From NCBI RefSeq assembly GCF_008039575.1, contig NZ_VDUY01000008.1, positions 62,001-126,000 on the forward strand: DNA of 64,000 bases. Reading direction: 5' to 3'. The notes below the pieces were generated by a model. That model ran no database searches. It saw only the letters and a list, made by a program, of their open reading frames with translations, and was not told the origin of the DNA. Every line of letters begins with the position of its first letter. The stretch's first letter is position 1. Source of the DNA: Zeimonas arvi. Lineage in GTDB: Bacteria > Pseudomonadota > Gammaproteobacteria > Burkholderiales > Burkholderiaceae_E. The position numbers and the translations under genes were made by a program. This document shows positions 16,332-25,385 of the stretch, one piece after another.

Positions 16332-19300
16332 ATGAACGCACCGGTCGATCCCGCCCTCAGGCAGGCCACCCTCGATGACAAGTACGAGGCCGGCGAAGGC
16401 GCGGTCTACATCACCGGCACGCAGGCGCTGGTGCGCCTGCCGCTGATGCAGCGCCAGCGCGACCTGGCCGCCGGGCTGAACACCGCCGGCTACATCTCGG
16501 GCTATCGCGGCTCGCCGATAGGCGGCTACGACCAAGCCCTGTGGAAGGCGCGCAAGCACCTCGAGAAGCACCATGTGAAGTTCGTGCCCGGGGTCAACGA
16601 GGACCTGGCCGCCACCGCGATCTGGGGTTCGCAGCAGCTCAACGAGTTCCCCGGCGCGAAGTACGACGGCGTGTTCGGCATCTGGTACGGCAAGGGGCCG
16701 GGCGTGGACCGCTCGGGCGACGCGCTGCGCCACGCCAACCAGGCCGGCAGCTCGAAGCACGGGGGCGTGCTGGCGATCGGCGGCGACGACCACGGCGCCA
16801 AGTCCTCGACGATGGCCGCGCAGACCGACTTCATCTTCAAGGCGGTGTCGATGCCGGTGCTCGCGCCGGCCACGGTGCAGGACTACATCGACCTCGGCCT
16901 GCAGGGCTTCGCGATGTCCCGCTTCTCGGGCCTGTGGGTCGGCTTCAAGGCGGTCACCGACACGATCGAGGTCGCGGGCATCGTCGACGTCTCGCCCGAC
17001 CGTCTGAAGCTGGTCACCCCCGAAGGCGTCGAAATGCCCGAGGGCGGTCTGAACCTGCGCTGGCCCGAGGAGCCCTTCCTGAAGATGGAAGAGCGCCTGA
17101 GCCGCTGGAAGATCCCGGCGGCGCTGGCCTGGGCGCGCGCCAACCGGCTCGACCGACACGTGCTGGGCCGCGCCGATGGCGAGCCCGCGCGGCTGGGCAT
17201 CCTGAGCACCGGCAAGAGCTGGCTCGACACGATGCAGGCGCTGGCCGACCTGGGCATCGACGATGCCACCGCGAAGGCGATCGGCCTGCGCGTCTACAAG
17301 GTGGCGATGCCCTGGCCGCTCGAGCCCGAGGGCGTGCGCGAGTTCTGCGCCGGCTGCGACGAGGTGCTGGTCATCGAGGAGAAGCGCTCGCTGATCGAGG
17401 CCCAGCTCAAGGAGGTCCTGTATCCGCTCGCGCAGCGTCCGCTGGTCACCGGCAAGCAGGACGAGCGCGGCGCGCCCATGCTCGCCGAGTGGGGCGAGCT
17501 GTCGCCGGCGATCTGCGCGCGCGCGATCGTGGCCCGCCTGCGCCGATTCGCTTCGGCGGGCGCCGACGCCCGCGGCGGTTCGCTGGCCGAGGTGCTGGCC
17601 CGCTGCGACGCGCGCCTGGGGCAGATCGAGGCCCGCGAGCAGGCGCTGGCCGTGCAGCCGCCGTCGATCGAGCGAATCCCGTACTTCTGCTCGGGCTGCC
17701 CGCACAACACCTCGACCCGCGTGCCCGAGGGCTCGCGCGCGCTGGCCGGCATCGGCTGCCACTACATGTCGATGTGGATGGATCGCAGCACCGCCACCTT
17801 CACCCACATGGGCGCCGAAGGTACCAGCTGGGTCGGCCAGTTCCCGTTCAGCGAGACGAAGCACGTCTTCCAGAACCTGGGCGACGGCACCTACTTCCAC
17901 TCCGGTTCGCTCGCCATCCGCCAGGCCGTGGCCGCGAACACGCCGATCACCTACAAGATCCTGTTCAACGACGCGGTGGCGATGACCGGCGGCCAGAAGC
18001 ACGATGGCCAGCTCTCGCCGCGGATGATCGCGCGGCAGGTGGCCGCCGAGGGCGTCGAGAAGATCGTCGTGGTCACCGACGAGCCCGAGAAGTACCCGGC
18101 CGGCTACTTCGAGTCGAGCATCCCGGTTCATCACCGAAGCAAGCTCGACGAAGTGCAGCGCGAGCTGCGCGAGTATCCGGGCGTGTCGGTCCTGATCTAC
18201 GACCAGACTTGCGCGGCCGAGAAGCGCCGGCGTCGCAAGCGCGGCGAGTTCCCCGACCCGCAGAAGCGCGTGTTCATCAACGAGGCGGTCTGCGAGGGCT
18301 GCGGCGACTGCGGCGTGCAGTCGAACTGCGTGTCGATCGAACCGGTGGAGACCGAGTTCGGGCGCAAGCGCAAGATCAACCAGTCGGCTTGCAACAAGGA
18401 CTACTCCTGCGTGAACGGTTTCTGCCCGAGCTTCGTGACCGTGCACGGCGGCAAGCTGCGCCGGGCGGCCGGCGCAGGAGCAGGCCAGGCGGCGGGCGTG
18501 CAGGGCGCCGCGCAAGCCGGCGCCGAGGCGCCCGCCACGTCCCGGACGCCGATCGCGCAGTCGCTGGCGGCCGGCCTGCCGGCGGCCTCGCTGCCAGGCA
18601 TCGATGGCTCCTATGCGATGCTGATCACCGGCATCGGCGGCACCGGCGTGGTCACCATCGGCGCGCTGATCGGCATGGCCGCGCACCTGGAAGGCAAGAA
18701 CGTGACCGTGCTCGACGTGGCCGGCCTCGCGCAGAAGAACGGCGCGGTGATGAGCTACGTGCGCATCGGCCGCGCCGGCGAACCGCTGTACGCGCCGCGC
18801 ATCGGCACCGCCGCGGCCGATGCGGTGCTGGGCTGCGACATCGTGGTCACCGCGGGCCGCGAGGCGCTGGCGCGGATGGTGCCGGGCCGCACCCGCGTGG
18901 TGGCCAACGTGGCCTCGACGCCCACGGCCGACTTCACCCGCAACGCCGACTGGAAGTTCCCGTTGGGCGAGATGGAGTCGGCCATCGTGGCCGCGATCGG
19001 CGACGAGAAGGCGGCCGATTTCATCGACGGCCAGCGGCTCGCCACGGCGCTGCTGGGCGACGCGATCGCCACCAACCTGTTCATGCTCGGCTATGCCTGG
19101 CAGCGCGGGCTGGTGCCGGTCTCGGCCAAGGCGATCGAGCGGGCCATCGAGTTGAACGAGGTGGCGATCGAGGCGAACAAGAACGCGTTCGCCTGGGGCC
19201 GCGTGGCGGCCGTCGACCTCGATCGCGTCGAGAAGGCAGCCTCGCCGGCCACCCCGATCAGCATCGTGCGCAAGCCCGCGCCGGTCTCGCTCGACGACTT

Positions 19301-19946
19301 GATCGCGCAGCGCGCCGAGTTCCTCACCGGCTACCAGAGCGGCCGCTACGCGAAGCGCTTCACGAGTTTCGTGGACAAGGTGCGCGAGGCCGAGAAGCGG
19401 GTGGTGGGCGAGGGCGCGCCGCTCAAGCTCACCGAGGCGGTGGCACGCTACTTCTCCAAGCTGATGGCCTACAAGGACGAATACGAGGTGGCGCGGCTCT
19501 ACACCGACGGGCGTTTCCTCGACAAGCTGAACCAGCAGTTCGAGGGCGACTTCACGCTCGGCTTCAACCTCGCGCCGCCCATGCTGGCCAAGCGCAACGC
19601 CAAGGGCGAGCTGGTCAAGGCGGAGTACGGCTCGTGGATGTTCAAGGCCTTCGGCCTCCTCGCGAAGCTCAAGGGCCTGCGCGGCACGCCGCTCGATCCG
19701 TTCGGGCGCACCGAGGAGCGGCGCGAGGAGCGGGCACTGATCGAGGCCTACCAGCGCACGATCGAGGGCCTGCTCGGCCGGCTCGATCGCGACAACCTGT
19801 CGGTGGCGGTGAAGATCGCCTCGATTCCCGAGGAGATCCGCGGCTACGGCCACGTGAAGGCGCGCAACCTGGCCGCGGCCAAGGCGCGACAGGCCGAGTT
19901 GCTGAAGGCCTTCGAGGCCGCGCGGCCGATGAAGGCGGCGGCCTGA
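16332..19946 (+). CDS. Indolepyruvate:ferredoxin oxidoreductase family, fused alpha-gamma-type enzyme
   Basis: A 1204-residue thiamine-diphosphate enzyme that oxidatively decarboxylates aryl-pyruvates to aryl-acetyl-CoA. The N-terminal part has the pyrimidine-binding region (G-Y-R-G-S-P-I-G-G-Y near 59); the middle has the C-S-G-C-P-H-N-T-S-T motif and the TPP-binding region (G-I-G-C-H-Y-M near 475); a ferredoxin-like cluster C-E-G-C-G-D-C near 655 follows; the C-terminal third is the gamma-like POR domain (I-T-G-I-G-G-T-G-V-V-T near 767). An Ala/Gly-rich linker sits near 720-745. AAGGAG precedes the ATG. Probably used for aromatic amino acid or phenylacetate-type catabolism, regulated by the upstream IclR protein. 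Confidence 0.93.
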   Translation: MNAPVDPALRQATLDDKYEAGEGAVYITGTQALVRLPLMQRQRDLAAGLNTAGYISGYRGSPIGGYDQALWKARKHLEKHHVKFVPGVNEDLAATAIWGSQQLNEFPGAKYDGVFGIWYGKGPGVDRSGDALRHANQAGSSKHGGVLAIGGDDHGAKSSTMAAQTDFIFKAVSMPVLAPATVQDYIDLGLQGFAMSRFSGLWVGFKAVTDTIEVAGIVDVSPDRLKLVTPEGVEMPEGGLNLRWPEEPFLKMEERLSRWKIPAALAWARANRLDRHVLGRADGEPARLGILSTGKSWLDTMQALADLGIDDATAKAIGLRVYKVAMPWPLEPEGVREFCAGCDEVLVIEEKRSLIEAQLKEVLYPLAQRPLVTGKQDERGAPMLAEWGELSPAICARAIVARLRRFASAGADARGGSLAEVLARCDARLGQIEAREQALAVQPPSIERIPYFCSGCPHNTSTRVPEGSRALAGIGCHYMSMWMDRSTATFTHMGAEGTSWVGQFPFSETKHVFQNLGDGTYFHSGSLAIRQAVAANTPITYKILFNDAVAMTGGQKHDGQLSPRMIARQVAAEGVEKIVVVTDEPEKYPAGYFESSIPVHHRSKLDEVQRELREYPGVSVLIYDQTCAAEKRRRRKRGEFPDPQKRVFINEAVCEGCGDCGVQSNCVSIEPVETEFGRKRKINQSACNKDYSCVNGFCPSFVTVHGGKLRRAAGAGAGQAAGVQGAAQAGAEAPATSRTPIAQSLAAGLPAASLPGIDGSYAMLITGIGGTGVVTIGALIGMAAHLEGKNVTVLDVAGLAQKNGAVMSYVRIGRAGEPLYAPRIGTAAADAVLGCDIVVTAGREALARMVPGRTRVVANVASTPTADFTRNADWKFPLGEMESAIVAAIGDEKAADFIDGQRLATALLGDAIATNLFMLGYAWQRGLVPVSAKAIERAIELNEVAIEANKNAFAWGRVAAVDLDRVEKAASPATPISIVRKPAPVSLDDLIAQRAEFLTGYQSGRYAKRFTSFVDKVREAEKRVVGEGAPLKLTEAVARYFSKLMAYKDEYEVARLYTDGRFLDKLNQQFEGDFTLGFNLAPPMLAKRNAKGELVKAEYGSWMFKAFGLLAKLKGLRGTPLDPFGRTEERREERALIEAYQRTIEGLLGRLDRDNLSVAVKIASIPEEIRGYGHVKARNLAAAKARQAELLKAFEAARPMKAAA

Positions 19947-19956
19947 GGCAAGGGCA

Positions 19957-20796
19957 TTGGGCAAGCTGACCGCCGAGCTGCTTGCATTGGTCGACCGCGC
20001 GGCGGCGCTCGGCCCGCTGCCGGCGGTCAGTGCCCTGCACCTGCCCACCCCCGCCGTCGAAGGCACGCGCGATGGCGAATTCTGCGCGGTGGAGCTGGAA
20101 GACGGTTCGCTGGGCCTGTCCTACCTGCTGCTCGGCGACACGCTGAAGGTGCTGCTGGCCAGCCGGCCGGGGGCCGAGCTGGCGGGCATGCCCGCGCGCG
20201 AGCTGGCCGGCTGGTATGCCGACCCGGATCCGGTGCGCCGCACCCTGGGCTTCGCCGCGGTCAACGCGATTTCGCAGCGTTTTCTGGAAGCCGCCGGCTA
20301 CCCAGTCGACTGGACCACCGACTCGATCGGCCTGCTCGATCCGCAACCGGGCGAGCGCATCGGGATGGTGGGACTGTTTCGCGGGTTGGTGGAGCGGATC
20401 GTCGGCAAGGGCGCGCACCTGACCGTGCTGGAGCTCAAGCCCGAGCTGGCGGGCGACTTCGGCGGCTGGCGCGTCACCACCGACCCGGCGGCGCTGGCCG
20501 GCTGCGCCAAGGTACTGTCGACCACCACGATCCTGCTCAACGACACGGTCGACTCGGTGCTGGCCGCCTGCGCCGGCGCCCGCTGGGTGGCGCTGGTCGG
20601 CCCGGGCGGCGGCTGCCTGCCGGATCCGCTGTTCGCGCGCGGCGTGACCGTGCTGGGCGGCAGCGCGATCGTGGACCGCGAGGGCTTCGTGGCGGCGATG
20701 ACACGCGGCGAGCCCTGGGGGCCGTTCGCGCGCAAGTACTGCATCGTGGCCGATCGGTATCCGGGCTTCGAGGCGCTGGCCGCACGCCAGGAATAG
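19957..20796 (+). CDS. DUF364/DUF4213 putative heavy-metal chelation protein
   Basis: The 279-residue product has an N-terminal DUF4213-like part (E-G-T-R-D-G-E-F-C-A-V-E-L-E-D-G-S-L-G) and a C-terminal DUF364 Rossmann-like part with L-S-T-T-T-I-L-L-N-D-T and A-L-V-G-P-G-G-G-C-L-P-D. Structures of this family suggest metal or small-ligand binding, but no reaction is known. The start is TTG at 19957, ten bases after the oxidoreductase stop, with GAGGCAAGGG upstream, so it belongs to the same operon. Confidence 0.78.
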   Translation: MGKLTAELLALVDRAAALGPLPAVSALHLPTPAVEGTRDGEFCAVELEDGSLGLSYLLLGDTLKVLLASRPGAELAGMPARELAGWYADPDPVRRTLGFAAVNAISQRFLEAAGYPVDWTTDSIGLLDPQPGERIGMVGLFRGLVERIVGKGAHLTVLELKPELAGDFGGWRVTTDPAALAGCAKVLSTTTILLNDTVDSVLAACAGARWVALVGPGGGCLPDPLFARGVTVLGGSAIVDREGFVAAMTRGEPWGPFARKYCIVADRYPGFEALAARQE

Positions 20797-20798
20797 AA

Positions 20799-20851
20799 GG
20801 CCCGGTCACCGACCGGGCCCCGAAAAGAAAAAGCCCGGTCAGTGACCGGGC
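20799..20851 (-). terminator. Rho-independent terminator of the phasin gene plus a duplicate hairpin
   Basis: Two near-identical hairpins lie in tandem. On the minus strand the stem at 20851-20833 (GCCCGGTCA with its inverse) is followed by TTTTTCTTTTC, a canonical terminator for the phasin transcript. The second stem at 20819-20799 (GGCCCGGTC, three-base loop) follows it and may back up termination. It also lies after the DUF364 gene on the plus strand but has no T-run in that direction. Confidence 0.85.
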
Positions 20852-20921
20852 CCAATGGCGCCGCCCGAGGAGGAGGAGCGGCGGCGCCAGGAGGAGATTG
20901 TCCTCCGGAACTTCAGAGCAC

Positions 20922-21461
20922 TCAGGCGGCCTTCTTGGCGGCGCGCACCGGCGAGCTCTTGGCAGCCGCGGCCATGTTGGCCTCGGCCAGTTCCACGACC
21001 TGCTTGGTGGCCTTGCTGACCTGGTCGAACGCGGTGTTCGCGGACGAGACGGCCTGCTTGACCATGTTCACGACGCCTTCGCTGCCGGCCGGGGCATTCC
21101 TGGCCATGGCGTCGATCGCGCTGTACAGCTGCTTGTTCGAGTCGGCGAACTGCTTCTCGACCAGCTTGACCAGTTCGGCGTTGGTGGCGCTGGTGATTTC
21201 GAAGACGTGCTTGGCGTAGGCCGCGAACTTCTCGGCGGCCGGCTGGGCGCCGGTGCTCGCCAGGTCGGCGAAGGCCTTGACGTCTTTCGCTTCGATCAGC
21301 GACTTGACGACCTCGGTCGACTCGTCGATCGAGGCGCGAGCGGCCTGCATGTTCAGCTCGGCCAGTTTCTCGATGCCTTCCATCGACGCCAGCGCGGCAG
21401 CCTGAAACGAGTCGAGAGCGGATTTGTGCAGCTGCACGAACTGTTCGGGAGTAGAGATCAT
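20922..21461 (-). CDS. phaP: Phasin family protein (polyhydroxyalkanoate granule-associated)
   Basis: Small amphipathic, mostly helical protein of 179 residues of the PHA granule-associated phasin family: M-I-S-T-P-E-Q-F-V-Q-L-H-K at the start, F-A-A-Y-A-K-H-V-F-E-I-T-S in the middle, and an Ala/Lys-rich tail ending V-R-A-A-K-K-A-A. Phasins coat polyhydroxybutyrate granules and limit their size. The ATG at 21461 is chosen because GGAGG lies six bases upstream. A strong promoter and terminator bracket it, so it is monocistronic and probably highly expressed. Confidence 0.93.
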   Translation of the reverse strand: MISTPEQFVQLHKSALDSFQAAALASMEGIEKLAELNMQAARASIDESTEVVKSLIEAKDVKAFADLASTGAQPAAEKFAAYAKHVFEITSATNAELVKLVEKQFADSNKQLYSAIDAMARNAPAGSEGVVNMVKQAVSSANTAFDQVSKATKQVVELAEANMAAAAKSSPVRAAKKAA

Positions 21462-21522
21462 GAGAGCCTCCATATAGGGCTGGACCTTGGGATCGATGCA
21501 TTTGTGCATCGCAACAAAACGA

Positions 21523-21550
21523 ATTGTAGACCGCTGTGGAGCGATGTCAA
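21523..21550 (-). promoter_or_regulatory. Sigma-70 promoter of the phasin gene
   Basis: TTGACA (21550-21545) and TACAAT (21528-21523) are 16 bases apart on the minus strand. The predicted leader of about 55 bases contains a GATGCA-N4-TGCATC palindrome (21495-21510), a possible site for a PhaR-type repressor by position; that is inference. Confidence 0.8.
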
Positions 21551-21779
21551 GAAAAATTTCCGCAGCGCAGCATACGACTTTGAAAGACCTCTTCCGGGGA
21601 TGGCAAGTCGATGATGCATAAGGGAGTTTTCAGGGCGATGACGATCCCGTCCGAAGTCGGGTGCTAGACTCGGTCGCCGCGCCGCGGGTCGCCGCGCCGC
21701 GGCCGCGCCGCGGCACCTCCTGCAGCGCACCACCCGCCCCGCCGAGAGCATCCTGGACGCCTTCTACAGCGATCGTTTC

Positions 21780-22730
21780 GTGCTGCCGTTGCCGGCCGGC
21801 CACCGCTTCCCGATGGCCAAGTACGGCCAGCTTCGCGAGCGGGTGGGCGAGGCCCTGCCCGGCGTGCGCCTGCGCGAGCCCGAGGCGGCGACCGACGGCG
21901 TGCTGGCGCTCGCCCACCATCCCGATTGGGTGGCCCGGCTGGTCGAGGGCCGGCTGCGGGCCGACGAGATCCGCGCGATCGGTTTTCCCTGGAGCCCGGA
22001 GATGGTCGAGCGCTCGCGCCGGTCGGCCGGGGCGAGCGTGGCGGCCGCGCGCAGTGCGCTGCGCGACGGCGCGGCCGCGAACCTGGCGGGCGGCACGCAT
22101 CATGCCTCGGCCGATCGCGGCGAGGGCTTCTGCTGCTTCAACGACCTGGCGGTGGCGGCGCGGCTGATGCAGGCCGAGCGCCGCGTACGGCGGGTGGCCA
22201 TCGTCGACCTGGACGTGCACCAGGGCAACGGCACCGCCGAGATCCTCGCGCGCGACGACAGCGTCTTCACGCTGTCGATCCACGGCGAGCGGAACTACCC
22301 GTTCCGCAAGGCGGTGGGCGACCTCGACGTGGCGCTTCCCGACGGCGCCGGCGATGACGCCTACCTCGAGGCGCTCGACCGCGCTCTGGCGGAACTGGCT
22401 CGCCGCTTCGCCCCCGACCTGGTCCTCTACCTGGCCGGCGCCGACGTCTACGAGGGCGACCGCCTGGGCCGGCTCTCCCTGACGCGGCCCGGCATCGCCG
22501 AGCGCGACCGACGGGTCTTCGCCTTCGCCCGCCGGGCCGGCCTGCCGGTGGCCGTCGCGATGGGCGGCGGCTATTGTCCGCGCATCGAGGACATCGTCGA
22601 GATCCATCTCGAAACGGTCCGGCAGGCCTGGTCGCACGCGCATGGCAGCATGTCGGCCATGCCGGAGAGCCTGGACGCTGCGCGAGCGGGGCAGGGGGCC
22701 GGCGCAAACCCTGGAACGGAGAACCGATGA
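21780..22730 (+). CDS. Histone deacetylase-family (acetoin utilization/acetylpolyamine amidohydrolase-like) hydrolase
   Basis: Arginase/deacetylase fold zinc hydrolase. The motifs are G-G-T-H-H-A-S near 103 (general-base histidines), D-L-D-V-H-Q-G-N-G-T-A (zinc Asp/His) near 147, Y-L-A-G-A-D-V-Y-E-G-D near 221 and M-G-G-G-Y near 277. Bacterial members deacetylate polyamines, acyl-lysines or small amides. The GTG at 21780 is the first standard start, but family-like residues (F-Y-S-D-R-F) are encoded just before it back to about 21753 without any ATG, so a CTG or ATC start near 21750 is possible. The stop overlaps the next start (ATGA). Confidence 0.88.
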   Translation: MLPLPAGHRFPMAKYGQLRERVGEALPGVRLREPEAATDGVLALAHHPDWVARLVEGRLRADEIRAIGFPWSPEMVERSRRSAGASVAAARSALRDGAAANLAGGTHHASADRGEGFCCFNDLAVAARLMQAERRVRRVAIVDLDVHQGNGTAEILARDDSVFTLSIHGERNYPFRKAVGDLDVALPDGAGDDAYLEALDRALAELARRFAPDLVLYLAGADVYEGDRLGRLSLTRPGIAERDRRVFAFARRAGLPVAVAMGGGYCPRIEDIVEIHLETVRQAWSHAHGSMSAMPESLDAARAGQGAGANPGTENR

Positions 22731-23254
22731 CCGACCCGAATCCCCGATCGACACAAGGGCTGCCCGACGCCGCCCGGGCCGGCGCCGCCCGGGCCGGCGC
22801 CGCACGGGCGGGCGCCGCCGCCGACCGCGAGGCGCGGCCCGGGCGCGGCGACTTCAGGCACTTCCTGCAGATCACCACCCGCTGGATGGACAACGACGTC
22901 TACGGCCACGTCAACAACGTCGTCTATTACAGCTACTTCGACACGGCCGTGAACCAGTACATGATCGAGCGAGGCGTGCTCGACTACGCGGCCGGCGAGG
23001 TGGTCCAGTTCGTGGTGGAGAGCGGGTGCCGCTATTTCTCGCCGATCGCCTTCCCGCAGACCGTGACGGCCGGGATCCGGGTCGCTCGCCTGGGCAACAG
23101 CAGCGTGCGCTACGAGATCGGGCTGTTCGCCGACGACGCCGACGAGGCGGCCGCGTTCGGGCACTTCGTCCACGTGTGCGTGGACCGCGCGACGCAGCGG
23201 CCGATCGCGCTGCCGGCGCCGCTGCGCGCCGCCCTCGAAGCGCTCGCGGCATGA
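22727..23254 (+). CDS. Acyl-CoA thioesterase (hot-dog fold, 4-hydroxybenzoyl-CoA type)
   Basis: The core from about residue 45 has the hot-dog thioesterase signature R-W-M-D-N-D-V-Y-G-H-V-N-N-V-V-Y-Y-S-Y, with the Asp/Asn position that activates water in this family. It hydrolyses a CoA thioester of unknown acyl group. The N-terminal 40 residues are low-complexity: a five-residue unit A-R-A-G-A repeated three times from 15-base DNA repeats. The ATG shares four bases with the preceding stop, and its own stop overlaps the nitroreductase start, so the three genes form a coupled operon. Confidence 0.87.
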   Translation: MTDPNPRSTQGLPDAARAGAARAGAARAGAAADREARPGRGDFRHFLQITTRWMDNDVYGHVNNVVYYSYFDTAVNQYMIERGVLDYAAGEVVQFVVESGCRYFSPIAFPQTVTAGIRVARLGNSSVRYEIGLFADDADEAAAFGHFVHVCVDRATQRPIALPAPLRAALEALAA

Positions 23255-23958
23255 GCGGCATGGACTATCCGCACAACTATCGGTACGTCGACGAGGCGAT
23301 CGTCGGCCGCCGCTCCATCCGGGCCTTCCTCGACAAGCCGGTGGCGCGGTCGATCGTGGAGGACATCCTCGAGGTCGCGGCCCGGGCGCCCTCGGGCACC
23401 AACACGCAGCCCTGGCAGGCGATCGTGCTCGCCGGCGAACCCAAGGCCGAGCTGAGCCGCCGCATCCTGGCCGCCTATCACGACCCGGTGGCCGCCGCCG
23501 CCCAGACTGCCGAGTACCACTACTACCCGAGCGAATGGGTGCCGCCCTACATCGATCGCCGTCGCAAGGTCGGCTGGGATCTCTACGGCCTGCTCGGCAT
23601 CGCCAAGGCCGACAAGGCGCGCATGCACGCCCAGCACGCGCGCAACTTCGGGTTCTTCGACGCGCCGGTGGGCCTGATCTTCACGATCGACCGGGTGATG
23701 CGCCAGGGCAGTTGGCTCGACTACGGGATGTTCCTGCAGAACGTGATGATCGCGGCCCGCGCCCGCGGGCTGGACACCTGCCCGCAGGCCGCCTTCACCC
23801 ACTTCCACCGGGTCATCGCGGAACACCTGGCGATTCCGGACGAACGGATGCTGGTCTGCGGCATGTCGCTCGGCTACGCCGACCCGCAGGCGCCGGAGAA
23901 CAGCCTGGTCACCGAGCGCGAGCCGGTCTCGGCCTTCGCACGCTTCGAGGGCTGGTGA
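23251..23958 (+). CDS. Nitroreductase-family flavoprotein
   Basis: FMN-dependent NAD(P)H oxidoreductase of 235 residues. The N-terminal R-R-S-I-R-A-F-L-D-K-P-V and A-A-R-A-P-S-G-T-N-T-Q-P-W segments bind FMN phosphate and ribityl groups; the D-Y-G-M-F-L-Q-N-V-M helix and the C-terminal G-M-S-L-G-Y-A-D-P are also typical. Natural substrates may be quinones or nitroaromatics. The start at 23251 is fixed by the ATGA overlap with the thioesterase gene. Confidence 0.92.
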   Translation: MSGMDYPHNYRYVDEAIVGRRSIRAFLDKPVARSIVEDILEVAARAPSGTNTQPWQAIVLAGEPKAELSRRILAAYHDPVAAAAQTAEYHYYPSEWVPPYIDRRRKVGWDLYGLLGIAKADKARMHAQHARNFGFFDAPVGLIFTIDRVMRQGSWLDYGMFLQNVMIAARARGLDTCPQAAFTHFHRVIAEHLAIPDERMLVCGMSLGYADPQAPENSLVTEREPVSAFARFEGW

Positions 23959-24149
23959 GGTCGCCGAGGAGTCTGCGAGGCGCCGCCGGTCCGTCTCGGG
24001 GCGCCGACCGGCGGCCGCTCCACGCGGCTTCCGAGATTCGGGCTCAAATTCCTTCGCTAAGCCTCTCTGTTTTATCGGGTTTTTTGGTTAGACTGTCGGC
24101 CAATCGGGCGCGAGTCCGAGTCGGCGCGAACGGGCGAGGGGGAATTCGG

Positions 24150-25385
24150 GTGAATCAGGCAGATGCTATCGGCGGGCAGGGCCGCCGGCTGCGCTTTCGG
24201 GCGACGCTATTCCGCAGACTGGCGCCGGGCGTGCTGGCTGCGTTTTTCGCGGCGTCGGCGAGCCTCGCGCTCATGATCTCAGCCGGCGAGGCCTGCGCGG
24301 CCTCCCCGGCGAAGTCCAGGGTGGCGGGCACGGGAACCAAGTCCGCCGCGAAACCGACCCGGGTGGCCGCCTCGGACACGGGCAAGCCTGCCGCGATCAA
24401 GCCTGCCGCGGGCAAGGCCTCGAAGCCGGTCGCCAGGAAGGGCAGCTCGCCCCGCAAGTCGCAGGTCGCGCGCAACCGGAAAGTCCTGCCGGCCAAGGCG
24501 CCTGCCCGTTCGACCGTGAAGGCTGCCGCGGTGGCCAGCGTGCCGGCAGCGCGCCTGTCCATCGGCCAGGCCATCGGCCTGCACGAGGCCTACGATCCGC
24601 TGTCGCTGCATTCGGCCGTCGCGCTCGCGGTCGACGCCGCCACCGGCGAGGTGCTGTTCGAGAAGAACGCGCGGGCGGTGCTGCCGATCGCGTCGATCAG
24701 CAAGCTGATGACCGCGCTGGTGGTGCTCGAAGCCGGACAGTCGCTCGACGAGCGGCTGACGATCAGCGAGGCCGACATCGACACCGAGAAGTTCACCCGC
24801 TCGCGGCTGCGGCCCGGCACGGTGCTGACCCGCGACGAGATGCTGCACCTGGCCCTGATGGCGTCGGAGAACCGGGCGGCCAATGCGCTCGGCCGGCACT
24901 ACCCGGGCGGGCTCGACACCTTCGTTGCGCGGATGAACGAGAAGGCGCGCGAGCTCGGCATGGAAAGCACCTGGTTCGTCGAACCCACGGGCCTGTCGAG
25001 CCGCAACGTTTCCAGCGCGATGGACCTGGCCCGGCTGGTGCGCGCGGCTTCGCGCTACCCGCTGATCCGCGAGTACTCCACCGCCGCGTCGCTCACCGTC
25101 GAGGCGGCCGGCGCCCGCACGGTCAGCTTCCGCAACACCAATCGCCTGGTGTCGCGCGACGACTGGGACATCGGCCTGCAGAAGACCGGCTACATTTCCG
25201 AAGCGGGGAACTGCCTGGTGATGCAGGCGCGCGTGGAAGGCCGTCCGGTGGTGCTGGTGCTGCTCGACGCCACCGGCAAGCTGTCGCGCTTCGGCGACGC
25301 GCAGCGCTTGCGCGACTGGATCGAGGCCCGGCCGCGCAGCGACGGCGCCCCGCACGCGGCCGCTCAGGTCTCGCGCGACTCGTAA
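24150..25385 (+). CDS. pbpG: D-alanyl-D-alanine endopeptidase (PBP7-like, serine peptidase S11)
   Basis: Penicillin-binding-protein-type peptidase acting on peptidoglycan in the periplasm. The three active-site motifs are S-I-S-K (S182, K185), S-E-N (239-241) and K-T-G (345-347). The N-terminus has an export signal (about 20-50, ending A-C-A-A-S) and a long Lys/Ala/Pro-rich linker (about 53-135) that could bind the wall or be disordered. The start is GTG at 24150, preceded by GAGGGGG. The last 22 bases overlap the convergent IclR gene. Confidence 0.9.
   Translation: MNQADAIGGQGRRLRFRATLFRRLAPGVLAAFFAASASLALMISAGEACAASPAKSRVAGTGTKSAAKPTRVAASDTGKPAAIKPAAGKASKPVARKGSSPRKSQVARNRKVLPAKAPARSTVKAAAVASVPAARLSIGQAIGLHEAYDPLSLHSAVALAVDAATGEVLFEKNARAVLPIASISKLMTALVVLEAGQSLDERLTISEADIDTEKFTRSRLRPGTVLTRDEMLHLALMASENRAANALGRHYPGGLDTFVARMNEKARELGMESTWFVEPTGLSSRNVSSAMDLARLVRAASRYPLIREYSTAASLTVEAAGARTVSFRNTNRLVSRDDWDIGLQKTGYISEAGNCLVMQARVEGRPVVLVLLDATGKLSRFGDAQRLRDWIEARPRSDGAPHAAAQVSRDS

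Noticed and set aside
16254-20066. Long minus-strand frame opposite the indolepyruvate oxidoreductase
   Set aside because: Repetitive His/Arg/Gly/Leu composition is typical of antisense frames in GC-rich genes, and the plus-strand enzyme is unambiguous.
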